Shown here one piece after another: positions 1 through 7,642 of a DNA stretch of 64,000 nt. This DNA comes from Rhodoluna limnophila (GTDB lineage Bacteria > Actinomycetota > Actinomycetes > Actinomycetales > Microbacteriaceae). The first letter of the stretch is position 1. Each line of letters opens with the position of its first letter. A program made the position numbers and the translations under genes. Location: NCBI RefSeq assembly GCF_005845365.1, contig NZ_CP040509.1, positions 930,001 through 994,000 on the forward strand. The letters run 5' to 3'. Under the pieces are notes generated by a model. That model was given only the letters and a program-made list of their open reading frames with translations. It had not been told where the DNA came from and searched no databases.

Positions 1-123
1 AGCGCATTGCGGAATGTCTTGGAGAGTCGCAGCCTGAATCGTGATTTCATTTGACTCCGGGACTTCACCCTTGGCTTTTTTCAGTCGAACTAGACGCCAG
101 CGTGATTCTGAATCAAGTGCCAA
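1..123 (-). CDS. Partial CDS, N-terminus of a possible GNAT-type acetyltransferase
   Basis: An open frame runs off the left edge of the window, so only about the first 41 residues are visible. It would start at a TTG at 121-123, nine bases past the ung stop, with AGGA a few bases upstream as a ribosome binding site. The visible end contains ITIQAATLQDIPQC, which resembles the first strand and helix of GNAT acetyltransferases (an I-x-x-A-x-x-x-D-I-P pattern). No acetyl-CoA loop is visible because the gene is cut. The spacing suggests co-transcription with ung. The family call is an inference from a very short segment, and the start codon is uncertain. Confidence 0.4.
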   Translation of the reverse strand, partial: MALDSESRWRLVRLKKAKGEVPESNEITIQAATLQDIPQCA

Positions 124-132
124 TTCGAATTC

Positions 133-789
133 CTAACAGGACCAATCGACAGGCGAAATACCAGCCGAGATGAGTGCAGCATTTGCAGTTGAATATGGTT
201 TTGAACCAAAGAATCCGCGGCGAGCCGAGAGCGGGCTCGGGTGGGCCGATGTGATTACGGTGCAGTCACACAGCGCACCTTTTAATTCTTGAGCCTGATT
301 ACCCCACAAAATAGCAACCAGATTTCTACCAACCTGCCGATTCAACACAGCAATCACCCTGTCGGTGAAATGCGCCCAGCCTAGGTTCGAGTGGGCACCA
401 GGTTCAGACAGGTCCGTAGTCAGGTGACGGTTTAGAAGGAATACACCCTGCTTAACCCAGCGACTGAGGTCGCCTTCGCTCGATACGCCTTTACCTAGAT
501 CATCTTTGAGCTCAATCATCATGTTTTTGAGGCTGCGCGGGAGCAGCTTTACGTCATTGGCAACCGCAAACGACAATCCGATGGCATGACCGGCAGTCGG
601 GTAAGGGTCTTGGCCAACAATCAACACCCGCACCTGATCAAGCGGCATCTCAAAAGCCTTCATGACCTGCACCATGGCCGGAACCATTTCAGTTTCTCTA
701 GCCGCTACCTTTAGCTCAAGTTCATCGAGCAAGGGTTTGCTTGTGGCCAGTGCCTGCTGCCAAGTTGGGTGCATTTGCTCGAAAAACAT
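133..789 (-). CDS. ung: Uracil-DNA glycosylase, family 1
   Basis: Removes uracil from DNA to start base-excision repair. The 218-residue protein is the normal family size. The water-activating loop GQDPYP is at residues 59-64 (catalytic Asp61), an LLNRHLT strand sits in the middle, and the DNA-intercalating loop HPSPLSARRGFFGS lies near residues 182-195. The ATG at 789 has no Shine-Dalgarno sequence, but a TATGCT -10 box lies exactly 6 nt upstream, so the mRNA is probably leaderless. It is divergent from metX across only 54 bp and appears to be followed by the partial gene at the window edge. Confidence 0.96.
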   Translation of the reverse strand: MFFEQMHPTWQQALATSKPLLDELELKVAARETEMVPAMVQVMKAFEMPLDQVRVLIVGQDPYPTAGHAIGLSFAVANDVKLLPRSLKNMMIELKDDLGKGVSSEGDLSRWVKQGVFLLNRHLTTDLSEPGAHSNLGWAHFTDRVIAVLNRQVGRNLVAILWGNQAQELKGALCDCTVITSAHPSPLSARRGFFGSKPYSTANAALISAGISPVDWSC

Positions 790-795
790 AGTTCA

Positions 796-801
796 AGCAT
801 A
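796..801 (-). promoter_or_regulatory. -10 box (TATGCT) of ung
   Basis: TATGCT on the minus strand, followed by 6 nt and then the ung ATG. This spacing puts the predicted transcription start at the A of the start codon, so the transcript would be leaderless. No clear -35 box is visible. Confidence 0.45.
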
Positions 802-828
802 TGCTCCGCAACCGGGTTAGTGAGCCGA

Positions 829-834
829 TAGGCT
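829..834 (+). promoter_or_regulatory. -10 box (TAGGCT) of metX
   Basis: TAGGCT lies 9 nt before the metX ATG at 844. It predicts a start at most a few bases upstream of the codon. No Shine-Dalgarno sequence precedes metX, which fits a leaderless or nearly leaderless message. Confidence 0.35.
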
Positions 835-843
835 TAAACCTCT

Positions 844-2049
844 ATGGAATTTCAAACCCCTGAGGACACCGTCCCATCGTCTTTCATCACGGATGAGCTG
901 AGCCGACAACTAATCGGCCGCCCACCCGCAACTGGCGCATGGCGAGATGGCGACCCAGCGGGAGATCGACAGTTTGCCCCGCTATCAAATCTGAAACTTG
1001 AAAGCGGTCGAGTATTACCATCTGTTCGAATTGCATTCGAGACTTGGGGTGAGCTCAATCACGAGCACACCAACGCCATCCTGGTGCTTCACGCACTCAC
1101 CGGCGATTCACACGCAGCTGGCCCAGCCAGTAAGCAGCACCCGACCGAGGGCTGGTGGAGCGACCTAATCGGACCTGGCCTAGCCATCGACACCGATAAG
1201 TACTACGTCGTCGTGCCAAATATTCTTGGCGGCTGTCAGGGCACTACCGGACCTTCGTCACTAGACACCAACGGCCGTGAGTTCGGCGCGCTGTTTCCAT
1301 ACCTAACGATTCGCGACCAGGTTCACGCCCAGCACGAATTTGCCCACACCATTGGCATCAAGAAATGGGCAGCCATCATCGGCGGCTCGATGGGTGGCAT
1401 GCACGTGCTTGAGTGGGCGATTACCTACCCCGATGAAGTACGCAAGATTGCCGTGATTGCTGCACCTGCTGTCTCTTCGGCCGACCAGATTGCGCTGAAC
1501 TCGGTGCAGGTTGAGGCAATCAAGACTGACCCAGCCTTCAATGACGGCAACTACTATGACGCCAAGGCAGGCTTTGGCCCACACCGAGGCCTTGCACTAG
1601 CCAGACGAATGGCTCTCATCAACTACCGCTCACCGGGCGAGCTAAATGAGCGCTTTGCAAGAAGCTGGCAATCTGGCGTGAGCCCACTGGGCGGCGGCGG
1701 CCGTTTTGCAGTCGAGAGTTACCTTGACTTCCACGGAAATAAGTTCACTCGACGCTTCGACGCAAACAGCTACATCACCTTGGTTGAGGCCATGAACTCG
1801 CACGACGTTGGCCGCGGGCGCGGTGGCGTGGAAGCGGCGCTGGCAACTATCAAGGCCATTAGCCTTGTGGTCGGAATCTCTACCGATCGACTGTTTCCGA
1901 TTCAGGACCAAGCCCTAATTGCAGAGCACATCGGTGGCCCATTGATTGGTGGCGGACTCAGAACTATTGAATCGGCCTACGGTCACGATGGCTTTTTGAT
2001 CGAGCGCGACGTGGTCGGACCGATGATCACCGAACTTCTTGAGGCTTAG
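844..2049 (+). CDS. metX: Homoserine O-acetyltransferase
   Basis: Activates homoserine with an acetyl (or succinyl) group in methionine biosynthesis. It is a 401-residue alpha/beta-hydrolase of the MetX family. The nucleophile elbow GGSMGGMHVLEW contains Ser182. The acid lies near the STDRLFPIQ strand, and the catalytic His is in YGHDGFL close to the C-terminus. The LTGDSHAAGP oxyanion region is at about residues 85-94. The usual partner metY is not adjacent. Its 3' end overlaps the convergent membrane protein gene by 23 bp. Sequence alone cannot settle acetyl versus succinyl specificity; acetyl is the usual case in actinobacteria. Confidence 0.93.
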   Translation: MEFQTPEDTVPSSFITDELSRQLIGRPPATGAWRDGDPAGDRQFAPLSNLKLESGRVLPSVRIAFETWGELNHEHTNAILVLHALTGDSHAAGPASKQHPTEGWWSDLIGPGLAIDTDKYYVVVPNILGGCQGTTGPSSLDTNGREFGALFPYLTIRDQVHAQHEFAHTIGIKKWAAIIGGSMGGMHVLEWAITYPDEVRKIAVIAAPAVSSADQIALNSVQVEAIKTDPAFNDGNYYDAKAGFGPHRGLALARRMALINYRSPGELNERFARSWQSGVSPLGGGGRFAVESYLDFHGNKFTRRFDANSYITLVEAMNSHDVGRGRGGVEAALATIKAISLVVGISTDRLFPIQDQALIAEHIGGPLIGGGLRTIESAYGHDGFLIERDVVGPMITELLEA

Positions 2050-3232
2050 CCAACGAACCTAGTTTTAGGTTGGCCCAAACCAAAAGCAGAATCAGGCCCA
2101 GGTTTCGAACGGTAAGCAAACCTATACTCAGCCACCCCAGACCCATCAGGTCTAGGTAATAAAGCGGGTAAATCAAGTAGGTAAGGGCCGCCAAACCAAG
2201 GCCGCCAACCATTGCCACACGCCACCCCTGCAGTTGAAAAATAATCACCGCGATGATCGGCACAGCAAGCCAGCCGATAAATTGTGGCGAGCCGACCTTA
2301 TTGAAGACGATCAAGTCCAGAACCGCCGTCAGTGAAACAATTGCGAAAAGCTGTCTTGAATCTGCCCCGGCACGAGCAGCGCGCCATCCGAGCAAAGCAG
2401 TTATGGCAATAGCGACAGCCATGGCCGGAGTCATGAGCGCTGCTACCTCAGCAACACCCGCGCCCGAAACCTGGTTGGTCAGCAGAACATCATCGAAGTA
2501 AATGCCGGCGCCGACTGTGCCGAGTTTTGCGGCCCAAAGCCAGATAGTCGCGATTGGCGACTCAATTTGAATACCGCGATTGCCCTGCGTTGACACGAAT
2601 GACAGCAACGATGAATCGCCGCCCAAAAGCAAGCCCATAGCCAAGACCGCTGACACAGCAATAGAAGCCGTCAGTAGCAAATTTTTCTTGAGATTTGATG
2701 ACAAAAACAGACCCAGCGCCGTTGCTATCGGCCAAATCTTGACCCAGGCACCCAGGGTGAAGAAAGTTACAGCCTGGCGAATTTTTCCGTTCGAGAAGGC
2801 CACTAATCCAAATCCGGCAATCGCGGTAGCCACGGCATCGATTCGCCCAATCGCTACCGGCCCGAGCAAAAATAAGAAACCCAGCCAAAACCAGGCGGCT
2901 ACAAAGGATTTCGATTGCCCGCGACCCCAGTCAGTAATTTGACCAATCAGCAGAGTGTTGAGAATGGCCATCATGATTACCCATCCCAACAGAATGTTTA
3001 CGCCACCGCCCAGAGCCGTTGCCACAAAAATCGGTACTAGTGCCGGATACGGATAAACCCAGTCAGCCGATACGCCTAAAATCGGACCGCCCTGCATTTC
3101 AAAGAGCCACCAACCATAAAGAAGAACATCATTGAACGGAGCAACCCGGCCGTAGAGCCCTGAGGTAGCAAACAAAAAGGCGTGAACGAAAACCGATGAA
3201 CCGGACAGTGTCAGAAATTTGCGATTAGGCAA
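2027..3232 (-). CDS. Polytopic membrane protein, GT87/DUF2029-like mannosyltransferase
   Basis: About 401 residues with roughly ten hydrophobic segments. The N-terminal external loop carries PFNDVLLYGWW and DWVYPYPALVP, the Asp-plus-YP pattern seen in GT87 polyprenol-phosphate-mannose transferases that act on cell-envelope glycolipids. A longer in-frame extension to 3283 exists but lies deep in nnrD. The TTG at 3230-3232 overlaps the nnrD stop by 8 bp (TTGCCTAA), a typical translational-coupling arrangement, so I choose it. The 3' end overlaps metX. The substrate is unknown; GT87 membership is an inference from topology and the loop motif. Confidence 0.65.
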   Translation of the reverse strand: MPNRKFLTLSGSSVFVHAFLFATSGLYGRVAPFNDVLLYGWWLFEMQGGPILGVSADWVYPYPALVPIFVATALGGGVNILLGWVIMMAILNTLLIGQITDWGRGQSKSFVAAWFWLGFLFLLGPVAIGRIDAVATAIAGFGLVAFSNGKIRQAVTFFTLGAWVKIWPIATALGLFLSSNLKKNLLLTASIAVSAVLAMGLLLGGDSSLLSFVSTQGNRGIQIESPIATIWLWAAKLGTVGAGIYFDDVLLTNQVSGAGVAEVAALMTPAMAVAIAITALLGWRAARAGADSRQLFAIVSLTAVLDLIVFNKVGSPQFIGWLAVPIIAVIIFQLQGWRVAMVGGLGLAALTYLIYPLYYLDLMGLGWLSIGLLTVRNLGLILLLVWANLKLGSLAKPQEVR

Positions 3233-4037
3233 GGTGCCTCCGCACAATCTCTCGAACACCCTCGGCCACGTCCAGGGCTCCAATCGGCCCGCTTTCCGCA
3301 GCCAATCGGGCAGCAGCCGAGTGAAGTTCTACTGCCGCTGATAGAACATCAACCACGGCAAGCTCACCCGTAACAATCTCAATCGCGTTGCTAGCCAAAA
3401 GAGCACCGATTATTCCAGCGAGCACGTCTCCCGTGCCAGCGGTAGCTAGGTCAGCTGGTCCGGGCTCACACTCGAAGCAGCGTTCCGAGCTTGCGATAAC
3501 GGTAACCGGGCCCTTCAGAAGTACAGTTTGGCCGGTAAGTTTTGCCGCCAGCAATGCCGCCGCGGACGGATTAGATTCAATAGCTGCTCGGTCTCTACGC
3601 TGACCGTACCTAGCCAAGAGTTTGACCATTTCTCCGGCGTGCGGGGTCAGCACGCAACCTGCCACAGTGGTAGCAAAATCGATAACCTCTAGGGCGCCGG
3701 CGTCTACAACTAAGAGCCCTGGTTGCGCAGCAAGTGCTTTAATTCGGCGCACCTGCTCAGAACTCAGCTCAGGATCGACCCCCGAACCCACTACCCAAGC
3801 TTGAGCCCGACCCGGCTGAAAAACAACTTCAGGCCTAGCCTCAATTAGTAGGGTGGTAATTTTTTCTGGGCCAAGGTACCTGACCATACCGATGCCGGTT
3901 CGGATAGCTGCGGTGACACCCAAAATGGCAGCGCCTGGGTATTCATTCGACCCGGTCACAAAACCAACTACACCCCGCGAATACTTGTCATCATTGACTT
4001 TTGGGGCGTGCAGCACACGGTCTAGGGTTGACTCCAT
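3225..4037 (-). CDS. nnrD: ADP-dependent NAD(P)H-hydrate dehydratase
   Basis: Repairs damaged NAD(P)H hydrates using ADP. The 270-residue protein contains only the dehydratase (YjeF C-terminal, ribokinase-like) domain. GFVTGSNEYPGAAIL near residues 25-40 forms the nucleotide-side loop, VLTPHAGEMVKLL lies mid-protein, and the signature AGTGDVLAGIIGALLAS near residue 200 carries the catalytic Asp. The epimerase (NnrE) domain is absent, so any epimerase would be encoded elsewhere. The ATG at 4037 lies 17 bp from the divergent OYE gene. The membrane protein gene downstream is translationally coupled. Confidence 0.9.
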   Translation of the reverse strand: MESTLDRVLHAPKVNDDKYSRGVVGFVTGSNEYPGAAILGVTAAIRTGIGMVRYLGPEKITTLLIEARPEVVFQPGRAQAWVVGSGVDPELSSEQVRRIKALAAQPGLLVVDAGALEVIDFATTVAGCVLTPHAGEMVKLLARYGQRRDRAAIESNPSAAALLAAKLTGQTVLLKGPVTVIASSERCFECEPGPADLATAGTGDVLAGIIGALLASNAIEIVTGELAVVDVLSAAVELHSAAARLAAESGPIGALDVAEGVREIVRRHLA

Positions 4038-4042
4038 TTGAA

Positions 4043-4048
4043 TAGACT
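4043..4048 (+). promoter_or_regulatory. -10 box (TAGACT) of the OYE gene
   Basis: TAGACT is followed by exactly 6 nt and the ATG at 4055. No Shine-Dalgarno sequence is present, so a leaderless mRNA is predicted. Confidence 0.45.
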
Positions 4049-4054
4049 AACCAC

Positions 4055-5125
4055 ATGAGCAAACTCTTCTCTGAACTCACTCTTCGCAAATTAACAATTA
4101 GAAATCGCATTTTTATTGCACCGATGTGCCAGTACTCATGCGAGCAAAAAGACGGAGTGGTTTCAGACTGGCACCTAGTTCACCTAGGTGCTCGAGCCGC
4201 CGGCGGTGCCGGACTGATCATCGCCGAGGCAACCGCGGTTGCACCAGAGGGAAGAATTTCACCTTGGTGCCCGGGCATATGGAGCCAAAAGCAGGTTGAA
4301 GCTTGGGCGCGGGTCAACAAATTCATTCATGAGCAAGGAGCCAAATCAGCTCTCCAGCTGGCGCACGCTGGCCGAAAAGGTTCTAGCTACCGTGAATGGT
4401 CAGGCTCAGGTAGCGTTCCGCAAGCAGACGGTGGCTGGCAAACTGTGGCCCCAAGTGCGATTCCGTTTGATGGGTATGAGCCCCCTCGAGAGCTCAGCCT
4501 CAATGAAATCGAAGAGGTTATTCAGGCATTTGCCGCCGGTGCAAAAAACGCAATTGCCGCCGGGTTTGATGCCGTAGAAATTCACGCCGCTCATGGCTAT
4601 CTCCTTCACCAATTCCTCTCCCCTCTGACTAATCAGCGCACCGATGATTTTGGCGGTTCTCTTGAAAATCGTGCCCGCCTCCTGATGGAGGTAGTCAAGG
4701 GTGTCCGGTCAGCCATCGGCGAAGACGCACCCATACTGGTTAGATTTTCGGCAACCGACTATAAGGAGGGTGGCTGGAACGAGGCCGAAACATCCCGAGT
4801 TGCTGCTTGGTGCTCAGAGTTGGGCGCAGACCTATTCGATATTTCTACCGGTGGCCTAATTACTGGCGTTCAGATTCCAACGGGACCGGGTTATCAGGTT
4901 CCGATCGCGGAATATGTCGCAGATAGAGTCGCCGCACCGGTGGGTGCTGTGGGGCAAATCACAACCGGTTTGCAGGCAGAAGAAATCCTCGCGGGCGGCA
5001 AAGTAGAAGTTGTCCTGATTGGGCGCGCCAGCCTTCGAGATGCATCTTGGCCCCTACGTGTCGCTCACGAACTTGGAGAAGTACTTGATTACTGGCCTCA
5101 CCAGTATCGTCGTGGCGGTTTCTAA
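4055..5125 (+). CDS. NADH:flavin oxidoreductase, Old Yellow Enzyme family (YqjM-like)
   Basis: An FMN-dependent ene-reductase that reduces activated C=C bonds of enals, enones or nitro-compounds; the physiological substrate is unknown. The 356-residue TIM barrel starts with the YqjM-type segment NRIFIAPMCQYS (Cys near residue 26 tunes the flavin) and has LQLAHAGRKG, FDAVEIHAAHGYLLHQFLSP (the His-Ala-Ala-His pair binds the ligand phenolate or carbonyl), and a C-terminal FMN phosphate site at VVLIGRASLRD. It stands alone, divergent from nnrD and convergent with the CBS protein, whose stop lies directly next to its own. Confidence 0.9.
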   Translation: MSKLFSELTLRKLTIRNRIFIAPMCQYSCEQKDGVVSDWHLVHLGARAAGGAGLIIAEATAVAPEGRISPWCPGIWSQKQVEAWARVNKFIHEQGAKSALQLAHAGRKGSSYREWSGSGSVPQADGGWQTVAPSAIPFDGYEPPRELSLNEIEEVIQAFAAGAKNAIAAGFDAVEIHAAHGYLLHQFLSPLTNQRTDDFGGSLENRARLLMEVVKGVRSAIGEDAPILVRFSATDYKEGGWNEAETSRVAAWCSELGADLFDISTGGLITGVQIPTGPGYQVPIAEYVADRVAAPVGAVGQITTGLQAEEILAGGKVEVVLIGRASLRDASWPLRVAHELGEVLDYWPHQYRRGGF

Positions 5126-6163
5126 CTACTTGGTGGTTGCGTCCTGAACTTCGCCAACCAACTCTTCAAGAATGTCTTCTAAGAACAACACACCTAGAAC
5201 ATTGCCCGACTTATCGAATGCCTTAGCCATGTGAGCGTGAACTCTGCGCATACTGGCCAAAGCGTCTTCAAGCTCCATTGAAGCCGGAAGAGAAATCAAC
5301 GAGCGAATGCGCTTGGTCGGGAAGGCATCATCGATTTCATCCTGCTCAAGGTCAATGACGTCCTTTAGGTGAAGGTAGCCCATCAGCTCACCTGAGGAAT
5401 CAGTTAGTGGGTAGCGCGAGAATCCATACTTGGCCACCGCCTGCTCGACCTCACGCGGCGTGACGCTGGTAGCAAACGCAACAAGTTTCTCAACCGGAAT
5501 AGCTACGTCAATGACCTTTTTTTCGGTGAATTCGAAGGTGTTTGACAGGGTGCCGCTCACATCTGACAGCGCGCCCTCTCGAGTGGAATGCTCCACGATA
5601 TCTTCGACCTGGTCGAGAGTGTACGAGCTTGTCGCCTCATCTTTTGGTTCAAATTTAAACAATCGCAAGATCGCATTAGACACTGCATTCAAGCTGCCGA
5701 CCAAAGGCTTAACCAGCATTGCCAATCCGTATAGCACCGGAGTCAAAATCAATGCCGATCGTTCAGGAAGCGCAATTGCCAGGTTCTTCGGAACCATCTC
5801 TCCGACCACCACGTGTAGATATGTAACCAGAAGAAGGGTGATAGCGAACGAAATCGTTGAAACTAGCTGGTCGCTAAGTCCCAGGTAGTGCAGAGGGTAT
5901 TCGAGGAGATGGTGAATGCTCGGCTCGGCAATCAACAAAATAAGCAATGAAGAAATTGTGATGCCAAGCTGAGCGGTGGCCAACATCAACGAGACTCGCT
6001 CCATGGCGCGCAACGTGATTTTGGCTGGGCGGCTACCGGCCTCTGCCCTCGGCTCAATCTGGGCTCGGCGCGCACTGATCAGCGCAAACTCAGCCCCAAC
6101 GAAAAATGCGTTGGATAGCAATAGAACTACGAACCAAACCAAACCCTGCAGGTCAGAATTCAC
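5126..6163 (-). CDS. CNNM/CBS-pair membrane protein (HlyC/CorC family), short paralogue
   Basis: 345 residues. An N-terminal CNNM transmembrane domain (DUF21, about residues 1-195) carries VGAEFALISARRAQIE in the first helix-loop, and a cytosolic CBS pair follows (about 205-335, ending in FLEDILEELVGEV). Family members act in Mg2+/Co2+ homeostasis, though transport is proven for only a few. The C-terminal CorC_HlyC domain of its neighbour is missing. The start is a GTG at 6161-6163 that shares one base with the TAG stop of the upstream paralogue, so the two are an operon and probably a heteromer. Confidence 0.88.
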   Translation of the reverse strand: MNSDLQGLVWFVVLLLSNAFFVGAEFALISARRAQIEPRAEAGSRPAKITLRAMERVSLMLATAQLGITISSLLILLIAEPSIHHLLEYPLHYLGLSDQLVSTISFAITLLLVTYLHVVVGEMVPKNLAIALPERSALILTPVLYGLAMLVKPLVGSLNAVSNAILRLFKFEPKDEATSSYTLDQVEDIVEHSTREGALSDVSGTLSNTFEFTEKKVIDVAIPVEKLVAFATSVTPREVEQAVAKYGFSRYPLTDSSGELMGYLHLKDVIDLEQDEIDDAFPTKRIRSLISLPASMELEDALASMRRVHAHMAKAFDKSGNVLGVLFLEDILEELVGEVQDATTK

Positions 6164-7473
6164 TATTCTCTCACCTCCGCATCGGCAGTAGGTGTAAACC
6201 TGACTCGGTCAACTCGACGGCCTTCCATACGCTCTACACGCAAGACGCCATCTTCAATCTGGACTTCATCGCCGTTGGCAGGAATACGACCGAGTTCACT
6301 CATCATGAAACCTGCGACGGTCTCGTAAGCGCCGTCGGCAGGGACCTTGATTGCCATCTCGCGCAGTTCATCTGGGCGAATCAGGCCTGGGAACAAGATT
6401 GAAGAGTTTGCGCCCCGAGTGACACCGGCTTTTGCTCGGTCGTGCTCGTCGGCAAGTTCGCCCACCAATTCCTCGATAAGGTCCTCAAGAGTTGCAAGAC
6501 CGGCGGTGCCTCCGTACTCATCGACCACGATGGCCAGCTGAAGCCCCTTGGCTCGCAGTTCAACCATCAGAGTTTCTAACCGCATGGTCTCAGGTACGCG
6601 CAGCGCCGTCGCCATGATGGCCGAGACCGGCACATCGGCACGTTTTTCGCGTGGCACTGCAGCTGCCTGCTTGACGTGAGCAACACCGATGATGTCGTCA
6701 GCCGAACCGTCTGAGATTGGGAACCTAGAGTGCCCAGTCTTGATGGATGCCTCGATGAGCGCCTGAAGGTTTGACTCTTTGTCAAGCACGTGCATTCGTG
6801 GCCGAGGAGTCATTACGTCGGCTGCGACCAGTTGACTCAACGCAAGGGTTTTGGTGAGTAGCGTGGCGGTTTGCGCATCAAGCGCACCCATGCTTGCCGA
6901 GCGCCTTACCAGCGAGGAAAGCTCCTCTGCAGTTCGGGTCGAGCTCAGTTCTTCTTTGGGTTCAATTCCAAACAGTCGAACGATCCGGTCACCCGTAACA
7001 CTCAAAAACCGGATCATGAATCTGAATAACCAAGTGAAAGCTACCTGAAAGCGAACCACAAAGTTCAGGACCTTAAGCGGGCTGGAGAGTGCCATGTTCT
7101 TTGGAACCAGCTCACCGATAAGGAACGAGAAGATAGTTGCGATGGTCATTCCGGCAACCACCGATAGGGCTTTTTGCGCGCCCGGCTCAAGTGAAAGGCC
7201 GGCGAACGCAGGCGTGAGCAGTTTGGTTAAAGACGGCTCAGCAACAAATCCGGTCAGGAGGGTGGTCAGCGTGATTCCGAGTTGAGCACTCGAAAGGTGT
7301 GTGCTGGTGACTTTTAGCGCAGCAATTGATACCGAAAGGCCTTTTTCGCCCCGACTTTGCCGAGCCTCGAGATCATTGCGCTCAACATTTAGCAGCGAGA
7401 ACTCGCTCGCCACAAACAACCCGGTTCCGATGGTGAGCAGGACCCCCACGCCGAGCATGAGCCAATCGTTCAT
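6163..7473 (-). CDS. CNNM/CBS/CorC_HlyC membrane protein, full-length paralogue
   Basis: 436 residues with the complete family architecture: a CNNM transmembrane domain (about 1-195, SEFSLLNVERNDLEARQ after helix 1), a CBS pair (about 210-335, VVDEYGGTAGLATLEDLIEELVGE) and a C-terminal CorC_HlyC domain (about 350-430, GLIRPDEL...GFMMSELGRIP). Likely role in divalent-cation handling or membrane integrity. It is the first gene of a two-gene operon with the shorter paralogue. The ATG at 7473 follows a GGGGTGA stretch, and a short hairpin made by GGGGT/ACCCC lies directly before the start. Confidence 0.9.
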   Translation of the reverse strand: MNDWLMLGVGVLLTIGTGLFVASEFSLLNVERNDLEARQSRGEKGLSVSIAALKVTSTHLSSAQLGITLTTLLTGFVAEPSLTKLLTPAFAGLSLEPGAQKALSVVAGMTIATIFSFLIGELVPKNMALSSPLKVLNFVVRFQVAFTWLFRFMIRFLSVTGDRIVRLFGIEPKEELSSTRTAEELSSLVRRSASMGALDAQTATLLTKTLALSQLVAADVMTPRPRMHVLDKESNLQALIEASIKTGHSRFPISDGSADDIIGVAHVKQAAAVPREKRADVPVSAIMATALRVPETMRLETLMVELRAKGLQLAIVVDEYGGTAGLATLEDLIEELVGELADEHDRAKAGVTRGANSSILFPGLIRPDELREMAIKVPADGAYETVAGFMMSELGRIPANGDEVQIEDGVLRVERMEGRRVDRVRFTPTADAEVRE

Positions 7474-7642
7474 CGGGGTAAATCACCCCAAGAACTATGG
7501 TCAGAACCTGCTTTATCCATTGCTTTAAGCATAGTCAGACTAAAAGCCACAATTCATTAGGCAAATCACCGTTAATCGCAATTTGCTGCAGACTCAAGCC
7601 GGTAGGCTTAACCCTGCACATCGAACGGATAATCATAAAGAG

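Noticed and set aside
2580-2942. A 120-codon frame opposite the GT87-like membrane protein gene
   Set aside because: It is antisense to a clear membrane protein, has no recognisable domain and no ribosome site. The same holds for other long opposite-strand frames in 5430-5888, 8852-9235, 14756-15602, 21564-22022 and 47819-48196.
4182-4191. CACCTAGGTG, also the core of the terminator at 11992-12019, as a repeated element
   Set aside because: The copy near 4182 lies inside the OYE coding region and has no matching context. Partial copies elsewhere fit chance.
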